From the NCBI GenBank assembly GCA_963701265.1, contig OY969581.1:2418001-2482000 (forward strand): a stretch of 64,000 bases of DNA. Direction: 5' to 3'. The DNA is from VRUE01 sp963701265. GTDB lineage: Bacteria; Actinomycetota; Thermoleophilia; Solirubrobacterales; 70-9. The first letter of the stretch is position 1. Each line of letters starts with the position of its first letter. This document shows positions 19,368-27,921 of the stretch, piece by piece. The notes below the pieces were generated by a model that saw nothing but the letters and a program-made list of their open reading frames with translations, had not been told where the DNA came from and ran no database searches. A program made the translations under genes and the position numbers.

Positions 19368-20088
19368 CGGCGAAGAGGCGCGGGTCGTTGGAGACGAGGC
19401 CGTTGACGCCGGCGTCGACCAGGCGCTGCATGCGAGTCGCGTCGTCGACGGTCCAGGCGATTAGCTCAACGCCGGCGAGCTTTGTGATGCGGCCGAGGCG
19501 ACGACTTACAAGCGGGTGGTAGACCCACATCGACTCGACCCCGAGCTTGGGCAGCTTCTCCGCGGCGAGGCCCGGCAGGCGCTGGCGCATCGCCATCAGC
19601 GCCATCAGCATCGGGCCCTTGGCCCAGCGCTTTGAGGTCCAGTCCTTGGTCACCTTGGGATAGGTCCAGCCCCGCCGCAGGTTCGGTTCGAGCTCGAGGA
19701 TGCGGCCGAGTGAGTAGAGCTCCATGGTCGAGACCATCGCGCGGCTGACCAAGTCACGCTCGCGCAGCGCCGCGACGATCTCCTCCTCGCGGCCAGGCAG
19801 CTTGATGTCGATGTCGATCTCGACCTGGTTAAGGGGCGGCTCGAGGAAGGCGTCGAGCGCCTCGGTCAGCTGCAGCGGCGTGCGCCTTTCCGCGTCGTGC
19901 CAATCGTGGGCGACGACCAGCGGCGCCCGCTGCTCCAGCGGCAGGTGGGAGTCGCGTAGCCAGAGCACGTCGAGCTCGATCGTGTCGACGCCGGCCTCGG
20001 CGGCGGCGTGGAAGCTCTCGACCGTGTTGCCCGGAGCAATGAGGTCGGCTCCCTTGTGGCCGACCAGCCGCAGACCGTCTGGCGGCAC
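19357..20088 (-). CDS. Glycerophosphodiester phosphodiesterase family protein (divergent)
   Basis: 243 residues with the GDPD TIM-barrel pattern: VGHKGADLIAPGNTVESF at the N-terminus, ELDV (metal-binding Glu/Asp), VAHDW (catalytic His), EIDIKLPGREEE, and C-terminal IAWTVDDATRMQRLVDAG then GLVSNDP. Two hallmarks deviate: the usual HRG is HKG, and the metal-binding Glu of PEN is Gly (PGN). It may act on a different substrate or use altered metal binding. It overlaps prs by one base on the same strand and the ABC permease by 11 bp at the 3' end. Confidence 0.85.
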   Translation of the reverse strand: MPPDGLRLVGHKGADLIAPGNTVESFHAAAEAGVDTIELDVLWLRDSHLPLEQRAPLVVAHDWHDAERRTPLQLTEALDAFLEPPLNQVEIDIDIKLPGREEEIVAALRERDLVSRAMVSTMELYSLGRILELEPNLRRGWTYPKVTKDWTSKRWAKGPMLMALMAMRQRLPGLAAEKLPKLGVESMWVYHPLVSRRLGRITKLAGVELIAWTVDDATRMQRLVDAGVNGLVSNDPRLFAAIR

Positions 20089-21125
20089 TAGAAGAGCTGG
20101 TTCTCGCCGGCGAAGATCTCGGAGACCGAGTCGTCGGTGAAGATGCGGCGGATCGAGTCGGCGAAGGTGCCGGCGGTCGAGAGCACTTTGATGTTGTCGG
20201 GAGCGCCGGGGCGCAGCGGGATCGTGTCGGAGACGACGATCTTCTCGATGCCCGAGTTCTCGTAGGCAAGCCGCTCGTAGGCGGGGCCGGAGAAGACGCC
20301 GTGGGTGGCGCAGGAGATCACCCGCGCCGCGCCCTCGTCGAGCACGGTCTGGGCGGCGGCGCAGAGCGTGCCGGCGGTGTCGATCATGTCGTCGACCAGG
20401 ACCGCGGTCTTGCCCTTGACGTCACCGACTACGTAGCCGATCTCGGCCACCTGCTGGGCCGGGCGCTCCTTCTCCATCACCGCCCAGTGGGTGCCGATGC
20501 GACGGGCGAAGTTGCGGGCGGTCTTGACCCGACCGGCGTCAGGCGAGACGATCACCAGCTCCCCGGCGGGATGCTGGTCGGCAAACCACTGGGTCAGCAT
20601 CGGCATCGCCGTCATGTGGTCGACCGGGACGTGGAAGAAGCCCTGCACCTGGCCGGCGTGGAGGTCCATCGTCAGCACCCGGTCGACGCCAACGCCCTCC
20701 AGGCACTTGGCAACGATGCGGGCGGAGATCGGCTCGCGCGGCGCCGACTTCTTGTCCTGGCGGGCGTAGCCGTACCAGGGCATGACGGCGATGATGCGGT
20801 GAGCGGAGGCGCCCTGCGCCGCGTCGATCATCGTCAAGAGCTCGATCAGCGAGTCGTTGGGAGTCATCTCGGACTGCTCGTTGGCGCAGGTCGACTGCAC
20901 GATGAAGACGTCGGCGCCGCGAATCGACTCCTCGTAGCGGCAGTAGACCTCGCCGTTGGCGAAGGTCTTCAGAGTCACCTGGCCGAGGTCGACGTCGAGC
21001 TTGCCGGCGACCTTGGCGGCCAGCTCCATCGAGCTGCGCCCACCGAAGACCATCATCCGCTTCGAGTAGTCGTGGGTGATGGCGCTTGACGGCACCGTCT
21101 CGGGTCGCTCCTCGATCGTGCTCAC
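20088..21125 (-). CDS. prs: Ribose-phosphate pyrophosphokinase
   Basis: Makes PRPP from ribose-5-phosphate and ATP for nucleotide, His and Trp synthesis. 345 residues; the first ~20 are an extension. Family marks: KTFANGEVYCRYEESIRG, the ATP-binding flexible region YGYARQDKKSAPREPIS, the metal-binding motif DLHAGQVQGFF, VSPDAGRVKTA, and the PRPP loop VLVDDMIDTAGTL. It overlaps glmU by 4 bp (ATGA), the common glmU-prs pair. Confidence 0.97.
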   Translation of the reverse strand: MSTIEERPETVPSSAITHDYSKRMMVFGGRSSMELAAKVAGKLDVDLGQVTLKTFANGEVYCRYEESIRGADVFIVQSTCANEQSEMTPNDSLIELLTMIDAAQGASAHRIIAVMPWYGYARQDKKSAPREPISARIVAKCLEGVGVDRVLTMDLHAGQVQGFFHVPVDHMTAMPMLTQWFADQHPAGELVIVSPDAGRVKTARNFARRIGTHWAVMEKERPAQQVAEIGYVVGDVKGKTAVLVDDMIDTAGTLCAAAQTVLDEGAARVISCATHGVFSGPAYERLAYENSGIEKIVVSDTIPLRPGAPDNIKVLSTAGTFADSIRRIFTDDSVSEIFAGENQLF

Positions 21126-22519
21126 GGGGTTTGCTCCTCCTGCATCTTGGCGGCCTTGCGGGCGGCGTAGCCCTCGATATTGCGTTGCTCGTTCTCGCTG
21201 ACGGCGAGCGCCCCCTCGGGCACGTCGCTCTTGATCACTGCTCCGGCGCCAGTGTAAGCACCGTCGCCGACTTCTACCGGTGCAATCAGCATCGTGTCAA
21301 CGCCGACCCTCACCTTCTCGCCGATCGTAGTCCGGTTCTTGCGGAAACCGTCGTAGTTGGCGGTGATCGTGCCGGCGCCGAGGTTGCTGCCCGCGCCCAC
21401 ATCGGCGTCGCCGACGTAGGCCAGGTGGGGCACCTTGGCGCCCTCGCCGATGCGCGAGTTCTTGATCTCGACGAAGGTGCCGGCCTTGGCGCCCTGCGCC
21501 AGCTCAGCCCCCGGCCGCAAGTAGGCGAACGGGCCGACGTTGGCGTTGTCGGCGACGACGCAATCGACCAGGTAGGAGTGCGGCACCGAGACGTTGGCGC
21601 CGAGCTCGGCGTCGATCAGGGTGGTGAGCGGCCCCACGGTCGTGCCGCCGCCGATCTTGGTCTCGCCGCGCAGGCTGGTGCCGGGCTCGATGCGGACGTC
21701 GGCGGCGATCTCGACCTCGACATCGACCCAGGTCGAACCCGGATCGACAACGGTGACGCCGGCCAGCATGTGCGCCTCGAGGATCCGCCTGCGCGCCTCG
21801 GTCTCAACCGCGGCGAGGTCAGCGCGGTTGTTGATGCCCATCGTCACGGCGAGGTCATCAGCGAGATGGGCACCCACCGCGTGACCGGCCTCGCGCAGCG
21901 CGGGCAGCACGTCAGGCAGGTAGTACTCGCCCTGAGCGTTGTCGTTGGAGAGGCCGGCGAGCGCCTCGGCGAGCGGGCCCGCCCGGAAGACATAGGTCCC
22001 AGCATTGATCTCGCGAATCGCCAGCTGCTCAGGAGTTGCGTCCCCAGCTGCCTTGGCCTCAACCACCCGCTCGACCCCACCCTCGGCGTCACGGACCACG
22101 CGCCCGTAGGACCCGGGCTCGTCGAGCTCAATAGTCAGCATCGTCGCCGCAGCACCGGAAGACTCATGCGCCGCAAGCAGCCCGGCAATCGTCTCCGCCG
22201 AGATCAACGGCACGTCGCCAGATAGCACCAACACCGTCTCGGCTTCCTCGATCAACGGCAGAGCCGCCCGGATCGCACCGCCGGTGCCATTCGGCTCCGG
22301 CTGAGTAACGATCCGAACCTTGTCCGGCAACCCCGGAACGCTGTTCTGCTTCGGCGAGTCGATAGCCACGATCCACTCGGCCCCCGTGGCCTCCCGGGCG
22401 GCTTCAATCGGCCAAGCGACCATCGGCCGCCCGCAAACGGGATGCAGCATCTTCGGCATCGAAGAGCGCATACGCGTGCCCTCTCCGGCCGCCATAACGA
22501 GCACGAGTGGCGAACTCAC
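21122..22519 (-). CDS. glmU: Bifunctional GlmU: GlcNAc-1-P uridyltransferase / GlcN-1-P acetyltransferase
   Basis: Catalyses the last two steps to UDP-GlcNAc for peptidoglycan. 465 residues, standard length. N-terminal nucleotidyltransferase (1-230) opens LVMAAGEGTRMRSSMPKML and holds QPEPNGTGGAI and VLSGDVPLI. The C-terminal left-handed beta-helix (250-455) has hexapeptide repeats, KNSRIGEGAKVPHLAYVGDA and NYDGFRKNRTTIG with the acetyl-CoA/catalytic region. GTG start. Upstream of prs in the same operon. Confidence 0.97.
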   Translation of the reverse strand: MSSPLVLVMAAGEGTRMRSSMPKMLHPVCGRPMVAWPIEAAREATGAEWIVAIDSPKQNSVPGLPDKVRIVTQPEPNGTGGAIRAALPLIEEAETVLVLSGDVPLISAETIAGLLAAHESSGAAATMLTIELDEPGSYGRVVRDAEGGVERVVEAKAAGDATPEQLAIREINAGTYVFRAGPLAEALAGLSNDNAQGEYYLPDVLPALREAGHAVGAHLADDLAVTMGINNRADLAAVETEARRRILEAHMLAGVTVVDPGSTWVDVEVEIAADVRIEPGTSLRGETKIGGGTTVGPLTTLIDAELGANVSVPHSYLVDCVVADNANVGPFAYLRPGAELAQGAKAGTFVEIKNSRIGEGAKVPHLAYVGDADVGAGSNLGAGTITANYDGFRKNRTTIGEKVRVGVDTMLIAPVEVGDGAYTGAGAVIKSDVPEGALAVSENEQRNIEGYAARKAAKMQEEQTP

Positions 22520-22561
22520 CCCAGGATCGTAGTCGCGAAGGGGGCCGTATGCCCCACCGGC

Positions 22562-23134
22562 TCAGGCCTTACGGGCGAGATCCTTGCCCACCAGAGCCAC
22601 CGAAGTCAGCGTCCAGCCAGCAAAGATCAGATCGACCCCAACCAGGAGGCCGATCGCCCAGTCCGCACTGCTGGGGAACTTGGCGAGGACGAGGATGCCA
22701 ATCAGGAGGCCGGCGACGCCGCTAAGGCCGACCAGACCGGCGCCCTCTTGGCCGCGACCCGCGAAGGCAACCGCGATCCGGGTCAGACCCATGAAGAGGA
22801 AGTAGATGCCGAGCACCAAGGTCAGGGTGAGGGTGCCGTTGTGCGGTTCGACGATCAGCCAGAGGCCGACAATCACCGTCAGCAGGGCCCAGATCAAGCG
22901 CAGGATCACGCTGCCAATCGAGTGCGCCATGAAGGCGCCGGCGACCAGGAACGCGCCGGCGATGACGAGGATCCAGCCGATGAAGATCGCCGTCCCAACC
23001 GAGGCGACCGCCGGCACGAGGATCGCGATGCAGCCGATCACAATCGCAAGCACCCCGACCGTCATCAGCGCCTTCCAGCTGCGCTGCAGTCCCGCGCGGA
23101 TCTCCGGATCCATGGCTGGGGTTCCCATCTCCAT
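22562..23134 (-). CDS. HdeD-like (DUF308) membrane protein
   Basis: Six hydrophobic helices in repeated pairs (e.g. VLAIVIGCIAILVPAVAS, then GWILVIAGAFLVAGAF), as in HdeD/DUF308 proteins associated with acid-stress membranes in enterics. Starts at 23134, 23128 and 23113 are all possible (Met 1, 3 and 8 of the reading used here). A longer reading to 23227 would run into the tRNA-Gln gene and is rejected. About 190 residues. Function in this lineage unknown. Confidence 0.8.
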   Translation of the reverse strand: MEMGTPAMDPEIRAGLQRSWKALMTVGVLAIVIGCIAILVPAVASVGTAIFIGWILVIAGAFLVAGAFMAHSIGSVILRLIWALLTVIVGLWLIVEPHNGTLTLTLVLGIYFLFMGLTRIAVAFAGRGQEGAGLVGLSGVAGLLIGILVLAKFPSSADWAIGLLVGVDLIFAGWTLTSVALVGKDLARKA

Positions 23135-23201
23135 GTTGCGGACCCTAGGCCGCCATCCGGACGCAATCATCCACTGTCGGCCGCTAGGCTCGGAAACCCA
23201 C

Positions 23202-23274
23202 TCCGGGGTGGTGTAATCGGCCAGCACGCTTGGTTTTGGTCCAAGAAGAGAGGGTTCGAGTCCTTCCCCCGGAA
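23202..23274 (+). tRNA. trnQ: tRNA-Gln (anticodon UUG)
   Basis: Acceptor TCCGGGG pairs with CCCCGGA; discriminator A at 23274. D-arm GTGT/GCAC. Anticodon stem CTTGG/CCAAG around the seven-base loop TTTTGGT gives anticodon TTG. T-arm GAGGG TTCGAGT CCTTC. 73 nt, CCA not encoded. A TAGGCT about 11 bases upstream could be its -10 element. It sits between the divergent HdeD-like gene and the 3' end of the PucR gene. Confidence 0.93.
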
Positions 23275-23281
23275 CTGCGCG

Positions 23282-24490
23282 CTACTCCTCGCCGCCGCGC
23301 GGCACCTTGCCCGCTTCCGCGCCGGGCTCCATCGCCGGGCCACGGGGCGAGGCGATGCCGAGAACGCGCATCGTTTTGAGCCCGAGGCCGAGCTTCTCGC
23401 GGCCCTCGGTGGCGGAGACGTCGTGGCCGCAGAGCTCCTTGACCCGCTCCAGGCGGTAGCGGATCGTGTGGCGGTGGGTGAAGAGCTGTTTGGCGGTGGC
23501 GGCGACGTTGCCGTCGTTGTCGAGGTAGGCCTCGACCGTGGTAACCAGCTCGGTCTCGTACTGCTCGTCGTAGGCGGCCAGCGGCGCGATCGTCTCCGCG
23601 TAAAAGCGCTCCAGCTCCCGCGGGTCCTCGCTCATCGCCGGCAGCAGCAAGCGGTAGGAACCGGTGTCCTCGAAGGCGAGCACGGGATGTCCCTCGGCTT
23701 CGCCGACGTTGACCGCAAGCCGAGCCTCGTTGCCGGCGCGGTAGAGGTCGACCGGGTCGGCGGCGTGGCGGCTGCGGCCGATAGTCAGGTTGAAGCCGGA
23801 GAGGCTGTCTTCCAGCTCCCGCGCCAGGCCGGCGGCGGCGCGCTCGATGCGCGCATCGTCCTCGGCCGGCACGATCACGGCGATCTCGGCCGCCTCTTCG
23901 CCGTCCGAGCTGGCCAGCGAGCCCGGAGCGAGCGAGCGCAGGGCACGCTGGGTCAGCGTCAGCACGCGCGCCCGCCACTCGCCGGTCTGGGCGGCACGGG
24001 GCGCGGCGTGCAGGATCAGCACCCCCGCACCCGACTCGAGCTTGGCGCCAAGCTCGGCGGCGCGGGCCAGGATGTCGCCGCGATCGGTCACCTCGCGGGC
24101 CAGCAGCGCGGCGACGAAGGCTCCCGCCACCTCCTCGCTCTCCCACTCCGGCGAGCGCGAGCGCTCCAGCTCCAGCGCCAGCAGCGTCGTCACCATGCGA
24201 GCGATCATCGGATCGGGCGGCGCCGAGCCGCGATAGCGCAGCTCGCCGACGGCGGAATCCGCCACCCGCAGCTCCACCCGCGTCACCTCCTCACCACCCG
24301 CAAGCAGCTTCCGCTCCTGATCGGGTGAGGCGCCGGCAACGGCCAGCACGGCGCTGGAGCGGTCGATCAGGGCGACGCTGGCGTCGAGGACTTTCGCCGC
24401 CGCACGGGCGACGGCGGGCAGTCCAGCACCCGATTCGACCGCCTCGGCGAGCGCGTCGAGGGTCCCTGCTTCTTTAGAAATCGCCGTCAT
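23282..24490 (-). CDS. PucR-family transcriptional regulator
   Basis: 402 residues. The N-terminal sensor region (about 1-130) has GAF-like hydrophobic pattern (DASVALIDRSSAVLAVAG); a middle GGDEF-like/CdaR region follows; the C-terminal PucR helix-turn-helix (about 318-375) reads VEAYLDNDGNVAATAKQLFTHRHTIRYRLERVKEL in segments typical of HTH_30. Such regulators control purine, amino-acid or stress genes. The target is unknown: no metabolic operon is adjacent. A palindrome just upstream of its start suggests self-regulation. The 3' end is 7 bp from the tRNA gene. Confidence 0.9.
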   Translation of the reverse strand: MTAISKEAGTLDALAEAVESGAGLPAVARAAAKVLDASVALIDRSSAVLAVAGASPDQERKLLAGGEEVTRVELRVADSAVGELRYRGSAPPDPMIARMVTTLLALELERSRSPEWESEEVAGAFVAALLAREVTDRGDILARAAELGAKLESGAGVLILHAAPRAAQTGEWRARVLTLTQRALRSLAPGSLASSDGEEAAEIAVIVPAEDDARIERAAAGLARELEDSLSGFNLTIGRSRHAADPVDLYRAGNEARLAVNVGEAEGHPVLAFEDTGSYRLLLPAMSEDPRELERFYAETIAPLAAYDEQYETELVTTVEAYLDNDGNVAATAKQLFTHRHTIRYRLERVKELCGHDVSATEGREKLGLGLKTMRVLGIASPRGPAMEPGAEAGKVPRGGEE

Positions 24491-24496
24491 CCCCAG

Positions 24497-24516
24497 CCAT
24501 TATCTGCAGAAAATGG
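24497..24516. promoter_or_regulatory. Candidate operator upstream of pucR-like gene
   Basis: A 20-bp near-perfect palindrome (CCATT..TCTGCAGA..AATGG, 18 of 20 symmetric positions) centred on CTGCAG, six bases from the start codon of the PucR-family regulator. Placement suggests autoregulation; binding is inferred. Confidence 0.4.
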
Positions 24517-24560
24517 CAGGGATCCTCGCTGATTGCGTTGATTAGAGAGGTAGTTGCTGA

Positions 24561-24827
24561 TCAGTTGCCGTTGAGCAGACTGGCGATGTCGTTGTAGTAG
24601 TAGACGACCGCGAGTCCGATCACGACGCCGACCAGGACCAGGGCGGCGAGGACGAAGACTGAGAGCACTCCGGCGGCCGCCTTCTCCCAGACGCGCCCAT
24701 AGGAGCTGAGCGCCGGCACCAGGATCAAGCTGACGAACGCGGCCAGGGTTATCAGCCCGGCAGCGGCGAACAGCAGGTACTCATTCTCGATCTTCTCCAG
24801 CGCCAGCGGCAAGGACACCGCGCCCAT
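24561..24827 (-). CDS. Small two-helix membrane protein
   Basis: 88 residues with two hydrophobic segments (about 19-40 and 52-76), a short N-terminus and a NDIASLLNGN tail. I do not recognise the family. The ATG used overlaps the end of the DedA/PAP2 gene by 47 bp; starting at the GTG four codons in would shorten this a little. Same strand and overlap suggest coupled translation with the lipid-phosphate gene. Confidence 0.6.
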   Translation of the reverse strand: MGAVSLPLALEKIENEYLLFAAAGLITLAAFVSLILVPALSSYGRVWEKAAAGVLSVFVLAALVLVGVVIGLAVVYYYNDIASLLNGN

Positions 24828-26307
24828 TCTGCCGCACCGTGGTGACGGTGAGCGCTACGGCTGCGCAAATTGAGAAGGAAGCGACGCCGAGTGCCCAGCC
24901 GGCGCTGACGTCGCTGAGGTAGTGGACGTTGAGGTAGACCCGCGAGAGGCCGACCAGGGCGGTGAGCGCTATGCCGGCGACGACGACCGCGGCGCCGCGC
25001 GCCATGCCGGGCCGCAGGCGCATCACGATCGTCACCGCGAGCCAGACGTAGAAGGTCGAGTAGGCAGCGTGGGCGCTGGGGAAGGAGGAGCCCGAGACGT
25101 CGATCAGGCCGCCGCCGGGCCGGGGCCGGTCGACCGCGTCCTTGATCTCATGCACCCCGACGAAGATCAGCACCACGCCACCGAGCAGGACACCGAACTC
25201 GGCCCAGCGCCGGCGGGCAATCAGCAGCACCGCGGCAGCAAAGGCGAGCAGCCCAGTTAGCGCCGAGGAGCCAAGGCGGGTGACTGCCTTGGCGAGATCG
25301 GTGAGCCAGCCGGCCTGCAGCTTTTCGGCGATTTCGATCGCGGTCGTGTCGCCGGGTGTCGGGCCCGGGTCGCCGTTGACGATCACCGTGTAGGCGACGA
25401 GAACGAAGCTGGCGACGGCGAAGATCGCCATCAGCGAGGTGAACTCGAGGCCGAAGGTGCCGCCCGGCGTGACCCGCTCCCAGAGGAACTGCAGCTGCGG
25501 GCGGAAGCGGCGAGTCAGCACTACGAGCCAGCGGGTCGCGGCTCTCCCCTCCATCCAGGCCACCGCGCGCCGCCGGTTCTCCTCGACCCGGAAGTGACGG
25601 ACCAGGGTGACGACGACGACTATGACGACGATCGTCGTCGCCAGCACGAAGGCACCGCGGCCGGCGTACTCGGCGGCGCTCTCGATGCTGCGTGAGAAGA
25701 AGTAGCCGACGAGGATGTGGGCGCTGGCCCAGAGCCCGGTGCCGAGGATGCTGTAGGGGACGAAGGCGCGGTAGCGCATGCCCGAGCTGCCGGCAATGAA
25801 GGGCGCGAAGGCGCGCACCAGACTGATGAAGCGACCGACGAAGATCGTCTTGCCACCGTGGCGGGAGAAGTAGTCCTCGACCTTTTCGAAGCGCTCGTGG
25901 CCGATCCCGACCCGCGGCCCGTGCTTGATCACGAACTCGCGGCCGAGCCGGCGGCCGATGAAGAAGCTGGTCGTATCGCCAGCCCAGGCCGCGAACCAGG
26001 CGATCGCGATCAGCAGGTAGATGTCGATCGCGCCCTGGCCGGCGACGGCGCCGCCAAGCAGCATCACGGTCTCGCCGGGGACGACGAGGCCGACAAAGGC
26101 CCCGGTCTCGGCGAAAGCAAAGACGCCGACGAGCAGGTAGGTCCAGGCACCGAGCGTGTTGGAGACGTCTTCGAGCAGGCCCTGCAGGTCGAGGTGGCCG
26201 AGCTGGCGGCTGATCAGGTAGTAGCCGAGCGCAACCGCAGCGGCGCCGATCGCGATCAGCAGGCGTTTGCGGTTGCTGCCGCCCCCTCCCTCGCCCGGCA
26301 GCTTCAC
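24781..26307 (-). CDS. DedA-family + PAP2 phosphatase fusion protein
   Basis: 508 residues from the GTG overlapping the ispE stop (GTGA). The N-terminal half (about 10-200) is a DedA/SNARE-associated domain: FVGLVVPGETVMLLGGA, a re-entrant GDTTSFFIGRRLGREF, and FVGRFISLVRAFAPFIAG with the conserved Arg. The C-terminal part (about 290-495) is a PAP2 acid phosphatase with the three motifs KDAVDRPRPGG, SFPSAHAAYS and SRVYLNVHYLSDV. DedA proteins flip polyprenyl phosphate and PAP2 enzymes dephosphorylate lipid pyrophosphates, so this could recycle undecaprenyl carrier. Adjacency to isoprenoid gene ispE fits (inference). Confidence 0.9.
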   Translation of the reverse strand: MKLPGEGGGGSNRKRLLIAIGAAAVALGYYLISRQLGHLDLQGLLEDVSNTLGAWTYLLVGVFAFAETGAFVGLVVPGETVMLLGGAVAGQGAIDIYLLIAIAWFAAWAGDTTSFFIGRRLGREFVIKHGPRVGIGHERFEKVEDYFSRHGGKTIFVGRFISLVRAFAPFIAGSSGMRYRAFVPYSILGTGLWASAHILVGYFFSRSIESAAEYAGRGAFVLATTIVVIVVVVTLVRHFRVEENRRRAVAWMEGRAATRWLVVLTRRFRPQLQFLWERVTPGGTFGLEFTSLMAIFAVASFVLVAYTVIVNGDPGPTPGDTTAIEIAEKLQAGWLTDLAKAVTRLGSSALTGLLAFAAAVLLIARRRWAEFGVLLGGVVLIFVGVHEIKDAVDRPRPGGGLIDVSGSSFPSAHAAYSTFYVWLAVTIVMRLRPGMARGAAVVVAGIALTALVGLSRVYLNVHYLSDVSAGWALGVASFSICAAVALTVTTVRQNGRGVLAAGAGEDRE

Positions 26308-27134
26308 GGCCCGCTCCCCGCCTCGCAGACGATCGCGTCGTCGCGATCGAGCGCTCTCGCTGCCTGCTGTGCTGCGGCGAGCGTGTCGAAGAGGCCAAAG
26401 GCGGTCGGGCCCGAGCCGGTGAGCAGCGCCGGCGGCGCGCCGGCCTCGCGCAGGGCGTCGAGGGCAGAGCCGATCTCGGGACGCAGCGAGCGCGCCGCCG
26501 GCTCGAGGTCGTTGACGAGCAGCTCGGGATAGGCGAGCGGCGAGGCACCGGCGCCAGCGGCCGCACGCAAGCGCTGCGCCAACTCGGCGAGCTCGTCCTC
26601 GCTGCGTCCGAGGCCGAGCCGGTCGGCCTCGGCGAAGACATCGGCGGTGCTGAGGCCGCCACCGTCCGGGAGCAGCACAACGGCGTGCGGGGCCGGCCGC
26701 GGCAATCGCTCGAGCCTCTCCCCCGCACCCTGCACCAGCGCCAGAGCGGGGACGAGCTGGGAGGGCACGTCGGCACCGAGGGCGCTGGCGATCTGCTCCA
26801 GCTCGGCGACTTCGCCGGCGGCCAACCTCAACACCGCCGCGGCGTCGGCGCTGCCGCCACCCAGGCCGGCAGCGACCGGGATGCGCTTCTTGATCTCGAT
26901 CCGCAGCGGCGGACTCTCCCAACCGTGCTCGCGCAGGGCGACCAGAGCGCGCAGGGCGAGGTTCTCGCCCTCCACCCCCTCGCAGATGACCTCGTCGCGC
27001 TCGGCCTCGTTCACCGTGATCGGGTCCGCGAGCGCCAGGGGCTCGAACAGCGAGCTGAGCTGATGCAGGCCGTCGTTGCGGCGGGCGCCGAGATAGAGGC
27101 AGAGGTTGAGCTTGGCGGGGGCGTGGATCTGCAT
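26304..27134 (-). CDS. ispE: 4-diphosphocytidyl-2-C-methyl-D-erythritol kinase
   Basis: GHMP kinase of the MEP isoprenoid pathway. Start set at the ATG giving MQIHAPAKLNLCLYLG, where family homology begins; 276 residues. Motifs: PAKLNLCLYLGARRNDG, the ATP loop IPVAAGLGGGSADAAA, and LTGSGPTAFGLF near the C-terminus. It follows rsmA by 19 bp, the usual ksgA-ispE order, and its stop overlaps the DedA/PAP2 gene. Confidence 0.95.
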   Translation of the reverse strand: MQIHAPAKLNLCLYLGARRNDGLHQLSSLFEPLALADPITVNEAERDEVICEGVEGENLALRALVALREHGWESPPLRIEIKKRIPVAAGLGGGSADAAAVLRLAAGEVAELEQIASALGADVPSQLVPALALVQGAGERLERLPRPAPHAVVLLPDGGGLSTADVFAEADRLGLGRSEDELAELAQRLRAAAGAGASPLAYPELLVNDLEPAARSLRPEIGSALDALREAGAPPALLTGSGPTAFGLFDTLAAAQQAARALDRDDAIVCEAGSGP

Positions 27135-27153
27135 CGGGATTGCGATCGGCGAC

Positions 27154-27918
27154 TCAGGTGCTGGAGCGCAGCTTCGCCGATAGAGCGGCGAAATCGTCGG
27201 GCGAGAGCGCCTCGGCACGGGCGTCGGCGGGGAGGCCGAGCTCCTCCAACGCAGCCCGGGCGCGGACGAGCTCCCCCGGCTGCCCATGCTCCAAGGACCG
27301 GGCCAGGGACTTGCGACGGTGGGCGAAGGCAGCGCGGACCAGCGCGCGGGTCGCGGGGTCCGCACCGGCCCCGGTGCGGCGCAGGCCGAGGATCGCCGAG
27401 TCGACCCGCGGCCGCGGGCGAAAGACAGCGGGGTCGACCTTGCGCACGAGGCGCACCTCGCAGGCGAGCTGGGTGAGCACGCTGGGTGAGCCGTAGGTGC
27501 GGCTGCCGGGCGCGGCGCGCAGCCGGTCGGCGATCTCGCGCTGCACCATCACGGTCCAGGAGCGCAGCGAGGGCAGCTGCTCGATCGTGCGCAGGATCAC
27601 CGGCGTCGCCACCGCATAGGGCAGGTTCGAGACGACGACGGTCGGCAGTGGCCGCAGGGCCGCAAAGTCGATCTGCATCGCGTCCGCCCAGTGCAGGCTC
27701 ACGTTCGGCCGCGAGGCCAAAGGGGCCAAGGCTTCCTCGAGTCGCCGGTCGAGCTCGACCGAGTGCAGGTGAGCGGCGACCGCGGCAAGGCGCTCACTCA
27801 ACACCCCTTCGCCGGCGCCGACCTCGAGCACGACGTCGTCCTCCCGCAACTCCGCATCACGGACGATCGCGTCGAGCAGGTTCGGGTCGGACAGGAAGTT
27901 CTGCCCGAGCCTGACCAC
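27154..27918 (-). CDS. rsmA: 16S rRNA (adenine1518/1519-N6)-dimethyltransferase
   Basis: KsgA-type methyltransferase that dimethylates two adjacent adenines of 16S rRNA helix 45. 254 residues. QNFLSDPNLLDAIV, the SAM-binding VLEVGAGEGVLSERL, and catalytic NLPY in VVSNLPYAVATPV. C-terminal RNA-binding helices follow. GTG start three bases after the tatD stop; an operon with tatD upstream and ispE downstream, a common gene order. Confidence 0.96.
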   Translation of the reverse strand: MVRLGQNFLSDPNLLDAIVRDAELREDDVVLEVGAGEGVLSERLAAVAAHLHSVELDRRLEEALAPLASRPNVSLHWADAMQIDFAALRPLPTVVVSNLPYAVATPVILRTIEQLPSLRSWTVMVQREIADRLRAAPGSRTYGSPSVLTQLACEVRLVRKVDPAVFRPRPRVDSAILGLRRTGAGADPATRALVRAAFAHRRKSLARSLEHGQPGELVRARAALEELGLPADARAEALSPDDFAALSAKLRSST

Positions 27919-27921
27919 GAG

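Noticed and set aside
23135..23227. Longer start for the HdeD-like gene
   Set aside because: Would overlap the tRNA-Gln gene; the extra residues look non-coding.
22442..24328. 628-codon open frame on the plus strand
   Set aside because: Runs across glmU, the HdeD-like gene, tRNA-Gln and pucR antisense; not a gene.
26308..26922. N-terminal extension of the DedA/PAP2 reading frame
   Set aside because: Lies out of frame inside ispE; the GTG at 26307 begins the real protein.
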